Assembly: GCA_030248295.1 (NCBI GenBank)
Contig: JASANH010000626.1
Location: 1,116,001 to 1,180,000, forward strand
Direction of reading: 5' to 3'
DNA length: 64,000 nucleotides
Origin: Mesodorylaimus sp. YZB2_4
Taxonomy: Eukaryota; Nematoda; Enoplea; Dorylaimida; Dorylaimidae
In this document: positions 22,314 to 33,800 of the stretch, one piece after another
How the letters are laid out: each line of letters begins with the position of its first letter
Numbering within the stretch: position 1 is the stretch's first letter
Notes under the pieces: model-generated
Told to the model about the DNA's origin: nothing
Databases searched by the model: none
What the model saw: the letters and a program-made list of their open reading frames with translations, nothing else
Made by a program: the position numbers and the translations under genes

Positions 22314-23413
22314 GTGGGAGTGCGCAAGGAGATCTGCGTTTGTTTTGGTTCAGGGAGTGTTTGTTTTATAATAACAGCACCAACCACGCATCCGGCTGGG
22401 CTGAGATATAAGCCAAGGCAGAATGAGGAGGAACAATCTTCTGCTTCTGACGGGAACAAAGACTCGAACGGGATGAAAATAACCATCGCGATCATTCTGA
22501 CTTGTCTGGCCGCCGATGCCCTGGCCAGGAACCTGAGGCCGATTCGGGATGAGACTACTGATCAAAGTGGTGAGTGCACAGGAGAGGAGACCCCGACAAC
22601 ATGATCAAGAGACAGCTGTCACTTTCGTCCGTGGCACAAATGAGCTGTTTTCTTGTGCAGGTGGGAAGAACGTCAACAACGGCGGTGCTGGAGGCAACGG
22701 CGGCAATGGAGGGCACGGACAGGTCAACAATGTGCTAGGAGTTGGACAGCCACAGTCGCAGCCCCAGCCACAATCTGACCCCATTACTCTACCAGAACCC
22801 TCCAGGCACAGACCAAGAGTCGCGCGCGAAACCATAAACAACGGTGGTGCTGGTGGCAATGGGGGACACGGTGGTCACGGCCAAGTCAACAATGGAGTTG
22901 GCCAACAGCCCCCTCCCCAACCTGAACTGCCTGAGCGTCGCAGACCCAGGGTCGCTCGCGATACTAATACTGGTGGTGCTGGCGGCAATGGGGGACACGG
23001 TGGCCATGGACAGCTCAATGATTTTGGCAATGGTCAGCAACAACCACAACCTGCGCCACAACCAGAACTTCCAGAACGTCGTCGACCGAGGATCGCACGC
23101 GACACCAACAACGGGGGTGCTGGTGGCAACAGCGGCAATGGCGGCCACGGCCAAGTCAACAACCTCGGCAGTGGACAGCAACAGCCAGGCCCTGAACCCG
23201 AACTGCCATCTCGCACTCGACCAAGGCTTCCTCGCGAAACCACCAGCACGGGCGGCAATGGTAGGAACGGAGGAAACGGATGCCACGGCCAAGTCAACAA
23301 CCTCGGCAGCCCGCAAGAGTCCCAGGGAAACGAGCCAGTGCACCGTCATGGCTGAAAATAGAAAGATAGATTGAGCATGCTGGGCATGGGGTTGGTCTTG
23401 TATGAGTACTCTT
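22314..23413 (+). repeat. segmental duplication, copy 2 (with 6280-7372)
   Basis: Same-strand partner of the block at 6280-7372. It carries 5' flank with ttttataata, both exons, the intron and a short 3' flank. Differences are scattered point changes plus the frame-breaking indels found only in copy 1. About 15 kb of unrelated genes separates the copies. Confidence 0.9.
22473..23355 (+). CDS. glycine-rich secreted multi-unit precursor, copy 2 (intact)
   Basis: Exons 22473-22569 and 22661-23355 give 263 residues. Residues 1-18 are a signal peptide. The rest is an array of five units starting near residues 26, 89, 133, 180 and 225. Each unit begins (D/E)T, has a Gly/Asn/His block ending GGHGQVN (GCHGQVN in unit 5), then (units 1-4) a Gln/Pro/Glu linker and a basic end: RHRPRVAR, RRRPRVAR, RRRPRIAR, RTRPRLPR. 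A shorter version (LRPIR) precedes unit 1. R-x-R-P-R-x-x-R fits furin/proprotein-convertase sites, so the protein looks like a polyprotein cut into peptides of about 44-63 residues. Gly/His-rich composition is typical of some antimicrobial or metal-binding peptides and of structural matrix proteins. No family recognised; processing is inferred. Confidence 0.85.
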
Positions 23414-24364
23414 TCATACTAGCTTGAAATCTTGCACTAAATTGTCGTCAACCCAGAGTAGTTACGAACATGGCATAACTAGGCGAGCGTAGTCCTCTTG
23501 CTGCAAGTCACTTCGAACCCATGCAACAGTCATCTTCAGTAAAATTTTAAAAAAACAAGCACGAGAAGGCTCACTTTATTACCGTACTGGAGTACTTCGC
23601 TTGCCAAGGCAGAGAAGGCTGCATAACCTCCCCATCGAGGTGCAAGTCATTCATCCATTTGCTTGCTTTTCGAAGCTGTTGGATTGAGCAATGCGGCTTG
23701 TGGGACCGACTAATTGGCAGTCTTTCATAGGTTTAGCATCTTGAATTTGAAGGTGCACTCATTTGTGTCAGCTCAAGAAGGATACAATATATGATCTTTG
23801 TGCTTCACTGTCAGACAGCCCGCAATTACTTATTGTTAGCTGAATAGATCTAAAGCGCAAGAACCGCCTGTTCACCAGACAAAATCTAGTCAACTTGTTG
23901 CCGTTACAAAGAGGTGCATGTAAGCGCACACCCCCCCTAAAACCAAAGACCATGCGAGCAGTTGTTCCTTGAACAGTTAGCATCTGTTCAATGATCAACG
24001 CCCCCGCTTACACGTTGCCAGGCCAGGCTGTCCCTAAGTCTCGGGTATGAGAGCGCACCAATTCGCTTACGCCCGAGCGTGGCCTACACCATGAATGGAA
24101 CGAAGCGGGGCTCTCTCCAGGTTCCTTCAAGTAATACTAGTCCGTATGCCTAGTCATAAGAGAAAAAGCGTAACCGAGAGACTGAAGCGTTATATTTCCG
24201 GCATAAGCTGCACTGCAGATGGTTGACGTCGGGCACCGTAGCCGCTGCGAATAGTGTGTCTTGCGTCGTAGTAGTATATTGAACCTTTTCCCTGAATCCT
24301 GGAGAAGGCTGGTGTTAATCGAGCGAGCGGTGCTGTTAGTAGCACCAAACAAGACGATGGCGCC
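23414..24364. other. intergenic, no gene recognised
   Basis: Flank between the glycine-rich gene and the synaptotagmin-like gene. A 5' non-coding exon of the latter could be here, but none can be placed from sequence alone. Confidence 0.45.
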
Positions 24365-27029
24365 ATGACGGTCTCTAAAGCCGATAATACGCCTACCCAT
24401 CTGGAAGAGTTCATTGTTTATGGCCTGCTCGTTTGCGCGGCTCTTGCCGTGACTGGAGCTGTGATCGGTTTAATACTGATCAAAAGGAGATCCGATTCGA
24501 GAAAGTAAGCAACCATTAAATCCCTTGTCACAAAAATTTTTGTCCTTTTTTGATGAAGATGAGTAGACCTGCAGCGTCTGCCAAATAATCTTATGCTCAA
24601 TATGGGCAGTCTTTTGGCATTGTCAGCCTTCCCATTCTATTTATTTCTTTCGCTTTGACAATGAGTTGGCTATTCTTACAGCCCCATACCTAGCAGTATC
24701 GTTCAAAGCATACATATGTGATCACCGACAGTCAGAATGCAAATTCTGGATGGAAAACCATGCCCTCTTCACTGTCACTGTCTTTACTGCTCGTTATTTA
24801 AAATATCTGCTACTGTAGCTTGTCCAAAGGTCGAAGCAAAAGCCTGCAATTTGGCAAGCTGTCAGCCAAAAGTCGACAGCCCATTAGAAGGGGGAGCAGG
24901 GACTCCAGGGTTCGGCCTTTACTTTTGATTACCATTAATCGCAGTGCATGCCATTTTATAGCTTGGAAATCGGCACGAGTGCTACACATGTTCTTTGTCG
25001 AACATATAACTGTATGATCGTGATCCAAACAACTGTCTGCTGTACTGGTAGGCACGAGATTCCTTGCTCGACTGTATAGAATAGCCCGTGCCCAATTTGC
25101 ATATTTTACATTTTTCTCAATCGCAGACCTTCTTATTTTAGAAGCGGTTTGTTTGGGAGCATGGTAAAGATGCCTTCAGCGTCATTCCCGATAAGCCTAT
25201 ACAAACAAACGCATAAGCCGAGTGAGCAAAGTTCAGCCAACGACCTCTCGAATATGGAGGCTCAGTGTCACGATGGCGGCCTCGCAAAAGACAGGTGCGT
25301 ACACTCGGAGCAACAGCTTGAATTCTTGAAGTGCCAGTTCACAATTGGCATATTTTCAGTGCTTCTGTACAAGATTGGCGGTACGAAACGGATAGCAATG
25401 GGTCAATGGTTATTGGAAAGGGTGTGCAGAAATGGGCCGTGCATTTCAAGATGAGATACAACGTGGCCTTGCAGGAACTGGAAGTCGGCTTGCTGCGAGT
25501 GACCACGATCGCAGGTAGAATAACATGAGTTGAGACTCTGTGGTCTTACAGGAACCGAGGTGTGCCAAACTAACGAGGACGCAGCCCAACCTGGAAATTA
25601 GGTCTCGTAGTTTTAGTAGTATGGCTGGTACAGCAGAAACCCAGAAGCTCGTTATACTTCGCAAAAATTCTGGATAACGCTTCCCCAGAACTGAAGTGAG
25701 ATTGAGTGATCATTGCCACCTCAACTGCGATCCATGGTAGGCGGTGCTTTGCAAAGGTAGGACCAAATCAAGAAAGTTGTTTCGCGTGGAGAGTCTCTTC
25801 ACACTCACATTCACCCTTTGCACATAATATCTAAGAAAAATGCGTGGTATGTAAATTCAGATCTTGCCATGACCTTAGCTCAGGAGAGGCGTTGACAAAA
25901 ACCTTTTGCTGGAATGAGACCCTACCGGGTCCCAACCTCATTTTCCAGACCAGTGACTTCAAAGTACCCGGGTACCTGAAAAGCCCGAATAACACGTTGT
26001 CTATTTCCAGTATCAAATGGCGACCCATTGGCTAACATATTTTTGAATATTTATCTTATGCCACACGAATCCGAGCATAAACAATCATCCTTGCATCATT
26101 ATGATTCGACCACGACCATCTTCGAAGAGAAATTTCTGTTCCGGGTTCGTATTTTATGAAATTTTGTCCTGTCTGGCCCTCCTGCGTGCAAATTGGGTAG
26201 GCTTCTACAGAAAGATCTGTCACGCACCTCCGAACTGTCTCTCTTACAAGGGGTATGCTGTCTATTCTTACAGTTACGCAACGAGGATGCCCCGTCAACT
26301 ATTCTTCGCTTGTCACTCTACTCCATTGACGGTGGCCGGACACGGACGTGCCTGGGACATGTAGCCCAACCTCTGTGCGGCTTACAGCTCTTCGATGGTC
26401 GAGTTCATTACTTGACGCGTGATTTGGGTACCTTGGAAACATCAGTATGTTCTTGTTGGTTCTTTGCCCAAGCTACTGAAGAATAACAGCACATTTATGC
26501 ACGTGTCAAATGCACTTTATTTCAGAATGTTGATGGCTACCTTGGCGAGACGTTATTGTCGCTCTGCTATCACATGCAAAAAGAAAAGCTGAAATTACAT
26601 GTATTGGATACCAGGAATCTTCCACCACAGACGCCTTGTAAGATACCTTTGTCTCGTACGAGTATGTTTCCACGCTGACCGTTTTCCTGTTTAGCTGACT
26701 CGAAATACTATTTCCAAACTGACATTGTGATCGGGGATCGCATTGTGAAAACTAAACGGACCGCAATTCAAGCATCGCTGGCCGCTGCATTCGACTGCGC
26801 CTACGCCTTCCAGATACCGTGCAAGCATTTGGACGTGTGCTGCTTGGCGTTTACGGTGGTCGAGTTGGTGGAGAATAGTGGACAGATCGTCCGTGAACGA
26901 CCCTGGGGGCGTTTCACGGTCGGTCCTTGTTCGTACGCGCACGGCACGGGTGTTGACCATTGGAAAATGATGTTAAGCAATAGCCGCAAGGTCATCGAAA
27001 TGTGGCACGTGATTTCCAGAGCTTACTGA
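24365..27029 (+). CDS. divergent synaptotagmin-like protein (TM + C2A + C2B)
   Basis: Well-supported exons: 24365-24504 (short N-terminus and TM YGLLVCAALAVTGAVIGLIL, then KRR), 25142-25294 (polar linker), 25360-25514 (start of C2A, WAVHFKMRYNVALQELEVGLL), about 25884-26010, 26274-26444 (end of C2A, ILRLSLYSIDG), 26526-26637 (start of C2B, LSLCYHMQKEKLKLHVLD) and 26695-27029. The C-terminus has the synaptotagmin signature HWKMMLSNSRKVIEMWH. The middle of C2A (25515-25883) could not be modelled cleanly; a segment MAGTAETQKLVILRKNSG there aligns with the GTSDPYVK region. Calcium-binding aspartates of that loop appear replaced, so membrane binding is probably calcium-independent. Synaptotagmins act in vesicle docking and fusion. 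AATAAA at 27135. Confidence 0.75.
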
Positions 27030-27890
27030 TTGCTGACCTCGATCACGACCAATCACCACTTCAATCCCTCACTTTCCAAGGCGCATATTCTAACAGCTGT
27101 CACTCACGCTGTGTGCTGATTAAACACATTTGGTAATAAAGCAAAAATTTATGCATCGTAGGCTCGAATCAAATTACGAATTCACAAAAAGCGAAGCAAC
27201 CATATGCATTTGAGTAGCTTATGGACACAAAGGTCAACAAGTATATGTACAGCATAAAATCTAAGATAAGCATAAACGATAGTAACTACAGCAAGACCAT
27301 TCTGGAATGCCTAGGGCGCAGAAAGTGCGAAACTAATGCAAAGGAGAATACGGTAGAGCATGAAATGACATGGTTGTACTCCGAGTAGCTAGCAGCTAAT
27401 AAATAAAACCATTTCGAGACACATACAGTAGTTCGTTTAGTAACAATTTGTCTTGCGTGATTCTTTGAGCTTTCTACAGCAAGCGTTATCAAAATGCACC
27501 AATAAAATGGCACTGTACTGTACACTATCAGGCAGTGGCTCGAGTGCAACAGTTCGATCGCATACTTGATATCCCGCATGGAAAATGACTAAGAAATACC
27601 GAGCCTCGCTGTTTGGCGAATCTTTGGTCGAGAGAGGACACTGGCGAGTTGTGTTCTTCTGAGATGATCAGGCCATTAATTAATCCCGATTCCGGTAATT
27701 ATTGAAACTGAAACTAAAAGATGTACTGTTACAGTGTGCCTTCCTGAACAAAAAAGTATCGTCGCGTAAGATGAAACAAGGTGACATCGGAAACCGTGCT
27801 AACACTGTCTGTTTGGGTCATGCTACCAGATACAAGAGCGAAGTTAAACGCATCCAGCATGCACCCACCAGACCCCTTTCATTCAGACAA
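27030..27890. other. intergenic between convergent genes
   Basis: 3' flanks of the synaptotagmin-like gene (poly(A) signal at 27135) and of the collagen gene on the other strand. The small open frames, including 27702-27986 which overlaps the last collagen exon, are not supported. Confidence 0.5.
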
Positions 27891-30800
27891 TTAACATGCA
27901 TGGTGATCGAAACGGATCCAGCGAAGGACAAGCACACAGCACTTCCCATCTACCTGATCTGGCTTGATTTCGCCGCAGCCTGGTAAAAACGCACCAGTTT
28001 CTGGATCAATTGGGCACATGGCGTCCAAACCAGGCGAACCCTAAGAACAAACACGGATACGTTTCTAGCAGACACCACGACCACCACCAACCTGCCACCG
28101 TACAAAGCAATACCTCCGAGCTACCTCTCGCATTCTCATACGACAAGACACAAAAACAATGAGTGTGTCACTTACAGGGTCTCCTTTTGGTCCAGGCCAT
28201 CCGCGGAATCCTCGATCACCTGAGCCAGAATCATTAACTTGTCAAACGCCTAATGGAAGCCGCAGAAAAGAACTCCTCACCTTTGTCGCCCTTTTCGCCT
28301 TTCGTGCCGCCTCCGACCTGAAACAGGATTACTGTATTCCTGACTCACTGACTACGCAGATACGTCGAATCAGTCCTACCGGATTTCCAGGATCGCCTTT
28401 GTCACCTTTCGTGCCCGGCTCGCCCTAAAACCAAATAATGGATGGAGACGTCTCTTGTTTTGTCAAGCTTAGCAACAGTCGCTTCCGAAAAAGCAATTAA
28501 AGCAGTGAAAGCGAAAGAAAGCAGCAACATAAAAGGGCAAATCGAACGAGTTGAGCGCGCGCATGTACTGCGTCCTCAGATACAGAACTGCTGAAAAAAA
28601 TGAATACCGGTTATGGAGCGGCATATAAGGCGACTTACTGTATGTCCTCTTGGGCCTAATTGACCGGGCGGGCCGGCCGGACCCTAAACCAAGGCAGAGG
28701 CTTAGTCATAATTAGAGTACCTACGGATTAAAAACTTACAGGAGCTCCTGGCAAGCCGATAGAGCCGGGTGAGCCCTTGGCACCTTTCTCGCCTTGATCA
28801 CCTAAAAGCAGACATTTCAAAAGTAGCCTTAGCATAGTCAAACGCAAAAAAAGAAAGAGCTGACCTCTTTCGCCTTTCGTTCCAGGTGTTCCAGGCAGAC
28901 CTGGAGGCCCGCGCGGACCAGAATAAGTCTAAAAACAAAAAAGACGCATGAAAGTGTCATGAGCGATTATGCAGAGAGAGCTCACCCCATGACCATCACC
29001 GTTCGTATATCCACCTCCTGGCGATCCCTAGATAATGAAAAAAGCGTAGTGTATGAGTAGTACTGTAGATCATAAAAGCGACAAGATACATACCGGTTGT
29101 CCGGGCAAACCGGGTGGTCCCAAATCGCCACGTTCTCCCTTCGGACCGCCTAAAGTAGCGAAGTAGCAGTCAAGGTTAGGTAAGAACGAATTTGCGCTTA
29201 CCATGGCCAGGAAGACCTTGTGGGCCAGGTAATCCTTGAGGACCAGGAAATCCATCTCGCCCTTGTTTTCCAGGCGGACCTTCTGGTCCCTACATAATAT
29301 AATACAAATACAGGCGAGACTAAACCTTCTAAAAGGTATCACTTACAGGAAGCCCTGGCGGTCCGATGGGGCCTGGAGGACCAGGCGGGCCTGGTTTTGA
29401 CAAAAACTGTTGCAGAATTGGCGCCAAATCTTCTGGTCTTTCCAACAATAGTTCTGCCCGATCTCCTTTGTCGCCTTTTGGACCAGGTGGACCACGAACC
29501 TAGACAAGAGAACGAGGTAAAATGGGAAAGAATGCTATCGGACATAAAAGCTGATTCAGATTTGGGTGTCGGCTGACAGGAAATCATACATTACTAGAGT
29601 GACATTAACGACCACCACCATCACTGCAACGTGTCATTCACTACCAGATACCGGTGCAGACTTACTCTAGCACGTGGTGCTGACCGAAGGTATGTGCTAA
29701 CAATCAGAGTGGGAGGACATTTAGATACACCCGATTTGTTGGTCATGTCACCACCTACGGCAGAAGAACTCCTGCTCTACAAAGGAAAACCACGACACCA
29801 GCAAGCTCGTTACAGCAAATCCACTCTCTTACCACCACCGATCTTTTCTAGATCATGCACTATGTTCGTGATTTTGACACCACTCTCCACATCACCAAGG
29901 CTACCTCGCTATCTGCAAACGCAATGCGCGCAGTCTTCAAACCGAAACACAATTGTGCATGCGAGCAGAATAGTGCAAAGAGAAAGAAAAGGAGTGAAGA
30001 AGATGAGAAATGCGAAAGAGGAGTAGGCACCCAAGTGACAGCAATGGAAAACAGTGCAGGTGCACTGAAAAGAGGAAAGAAAGTCTGCAAGAAGGTGGGG
30101 CAACGACTCACCTTTCTTCCTTTTCCTCTCTTCCCTTGGTCTCCCTAGAACAATGTTAAAAGCATTGACTTCTGTTACAACAAGGCCACTGCAAACTTTG
30201 TTAACTATGTATGCACTAGCAGCTTGCTTCACCCCAAGCCGTCAACGCAGTAACAAAATTCGAACGCGATTTCTATAACACCCTCACTGCTTGATTCAGG
30301 ATTGAACTCTGTCCGGGTGGATAAGAATAGTCGTTACACACGTCACATCGAGAAAGCTTACTTTCTGTCCGACATCGCCCTTGTCACCCTTTGGTCCTGG
30401 TGGGCCAGGTGGTCCAGGAACAACCACTGATTTTCCTTCCGTGACAATCACGCATTCTCCTTTTTCGCCCTGAAACATTGGAAAATAAAATATAAAAACC
30501 CTGGGATAACTTCGAGTTTATTTTACCTTGAGTCCTGGTGAACCTGATGGTCCAGGCACTGGCGAATAAATTGGAGTTGTGTGCGGGAGGCTTGTAACAA
30601 GAGCACCTGGGTAGCCGTTCTGCCCCGGAGAGCCTGCTGCTCCTGGCTCGCCCTTTGGACCCTAAAAGAGAGATCGCACTGTAATTCGTTGCATTTACTC
30701 ATGGGCCAACACACAGGGCCTTACTGGTGGTCCAACAAGACCAGGTCGTCCATCCATGCCAGGTGTGCCAACGTCACCTTTCTCTCCCTGAAATGTGGCC

Positions 30801-33800
30801 TTCGTCAGATATTACGAAACATCATCATGTAATTGTCATACCTTATGACCATGCGCACCATGCGGCCCCGCTGGTCCCGGAGGACCAACTGGCCCTGGGT
30901 ATCCTCTTCCAGGAGGGCCAGGCTCGCCTCGATCTCCCTGGAAGATGGAAATTGGATCAATAACGTTATATACATAGCTATACGCAGTAAAAATTTGATT
31001 TTACCTTCGTCCCTGGTATTCCGCGGCCGTCCATGCCAGGATGTCCCTAAACCCCAGAGTGTTATCACGTTCAGAGCCAATCGTTCTCTCACGCCACAAA
31101 TACCAAGGACCTTACCAATTCTCCTTTCTCGCCTTTCATACCAGGACGACCTGGAATGCCTGGTTCGCCAGGAGGCCCTCGTTCACCCTGCAAAGGAGGA
31201 GCTCCTATGCCAAGTAACCAGACACCCCAGCGACTTGTACTTACTCTGAGAATAACGGGTGAACCTCCGAATCCGCCTCCGGGTGGCACCTAACAAAAGT
31301 GAAATGTGTCAAGACAGCATCAAACATGGTTACATACGAATACAGTACACACATATACTGTACAGTACAGATCATGCATGTACGAGTAGAAGAGAGAGAA
31401 GCGGTGGGAGACAACAGCAAGAAGCACCAAAGACAAAACTGCAGGAGGTTGAGGAGAGGAAGGCACGTGTGGCTCATTAGTTTTTACGAGCATGATACGA
31501 CAGTTATGGACATCAAGACATTGCCTTTATCTGTGGGAAATAGGGCGTGCGATGCCCTCTGTACGAGTAAGATAGACTCTCCTGCAAACCATCGGCCTGA
31601 AAGTGAGATGCAAATGCTAAAAATCTTGAATACCCGCAGCGTTAGAGAACAGTCAGCATGCCAGTGACGAGTAGACTAGCCTTACACTCTCATCCAGGCC
31701 TTACATACCTGTGGTATATAACGTTGATCTTTCCCTGGCTCTCCTTTTGGTCCCCGCGGACCTGGTGGTCCAGGATTGCCCTGAAAAACAGTTTTGCGGG
31801 CACAATTACCAACGATAAATAAGCTTCGTACCCTCTCTCCTTTTTGCCCTGGTGTACCGGCCTCGCCTCGAGGGCCATCCAAGCCAATCGGTCCCTAAAA
31901 GACAAGCAGTTTAGGTCTTTGCTGAATTTCGCTAAGTAATGGTGGCTCAACAAACGAACACATGCACGAGGAGAAGTCTAATTTAGTCCACGTTTACATA
32001 TATAATGTGTATTTGTGGCACCCGAACCAAAACCACATGCCATGACAACACTATTTACCGGAAATCCTGGGTATCCACGTCGTCCAGGAGGGCCCTAAGA
32101 TACGAACTCTGAACTAAAATCACTATGTGGATAGGATAAGAAACAAAATAACGAACCGGTGGTCCAGGTGGACCAGGGGGGCCATGCATCTGGAACGGTG
32201 GTTGATAGTCGGATTGCATAGTGTTGGCCGAAACTCTTCCTCTTCTACCGGATTGTTTTTGACTGGCCGTACCGGGCACGCCTTTGACTCCCTGCAGAAC
32301 ACCACGACACTACTGTGCTACAGCTGGTAAACTAGACAGAGGAGTGGGAAACCAAAATCTCTAATCGTACAATGAAAATCAGAGCTCAGGTTCTGTGCAA
32401 CTGCGTACGCGTACTGTGGGTGTGCGCGACTGCACATGCATGGACTATACCGGAAAGCCAACTCGGCCGGAATCGCCCTTTTGGCCCTATAAAGTAGAGT
32501 CTGCGTCCTGCATGCTTTGGTGCCTGCTTGGACTTATAAGACTTTGTCTGGGGAAACAATTTGACTTACCTGCAGTCCTGGCATTCCTCGGGGTCCTAAA
32601 AGGAAACAAGCCCTATAATAGAGAGCTACAGTACTCCTCCTAACTCAGTTTTGTACTATTGTATGACTGCTTCGAATATGTGACATATGCTAGCAAACGC
32701 CAAGAAAACCTTGCCTTATTGCACATAAACTGGAGGATTTCGCTCTTCAGCGCCTCGTTATTCATTTTGTATCCCTCAATGGCTCGCCATGAAAGTATCT
32801 TTACGATAATCTTGTGCAATGCCCCCAAACCGATCGTGAGCATGGACGCCCGGCGCCACGCCACGGCGTCCACGCGACGGTCATCTCGATTGCAGACCAG
32901 CCGACGTACTTCTGGATATCATTACGGGCGCCAGCCACTATGTCGCCTTTGAGAGCCTCTCGTTTTAATTGTCATTGCGGCGCCAAAGAGTCAAAACTCC
33001 TTGCTTGTCCCTCGCTCGCACCAGTCCCCCTAGACTCCCCTAGTGTTGGTTTTTCTTTGCTAACCTGAACATGTGAAAAATGATCAAGATTTCCGAGATC
33101 CATTTCCTTCAAGAAACAGTTCCTAATCGATACGCAAACGAGGTATGGATTTGAACGAAGGAACGAATTCTCACAGCCTCACACCTTTGGCTCACCATTC
33201 TCGCCATTGGTGTGAACACTAATTACCGGCTATCCTGTGGTCAGTAGGCGAACCCTATAATTTTCTTTCTTGCCGTCCATAAATCTATACATCCTCCTAT
33301 TCTGGCAACTATGCACCCCATTCACTATTCTTTCTGCACTCGAGCCTCAACGGCGTTATTTAGTGTAAAAGAAAAACACCGCCGCCCCCATGAATGCCAT
33401 TTTCTTGTCATTTTTTCCTCAACCGCGGCGACGTCGTACATCATTTTTGCCTTTCCGAACCGGGGCCTCCTGGATTATTTTAACCTCCTACCGACTCCAA
33501 AGACAATGCGGAGGGCAGTGGTTGGTGACGACTCCATTTTGTCGCGCAATCCGATGACCGGCGACTGGACGCGAGGCGAGGGTGAGGAAAATGGAGACTA
33601 ACGCACTGGCACCAGCAGCAGATGAGCAAAGAGATAATCTCTATCAAAGAACGACGCTACCGTGCGAAAAGCGCAGTCGGCCAGCACAGACCCGGGTCCA
33701 CTTTGCTCGTTAATCTTGTATATTCGGCCTTGCCGTGTTTGGGAATGTTGTACTAGTTCTGATGAAAGGAGCCATCTCCCAGAAAATCTGTCACTCACTC

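Noticed and set aside
22789-23349. Antisense 186-codon open frame
   Set aside because: Minus-strand shadow of the same repeats, without a start context or domain.
22844-23374. Alternative-frame 176-codon open frame in the glycine-rich gene
   Set aside because: It is a shadow of the repeat-coding frame; GC-rich repeats keep several frames open. The signal-peptide frame continues through five coherent units.
31299-31667. Plus-strand open frames across the collagen locus
   Set aside because: They lie within or between small minus-strand collagen exons whose Gly-X-Y phase and splice sites are consistent.
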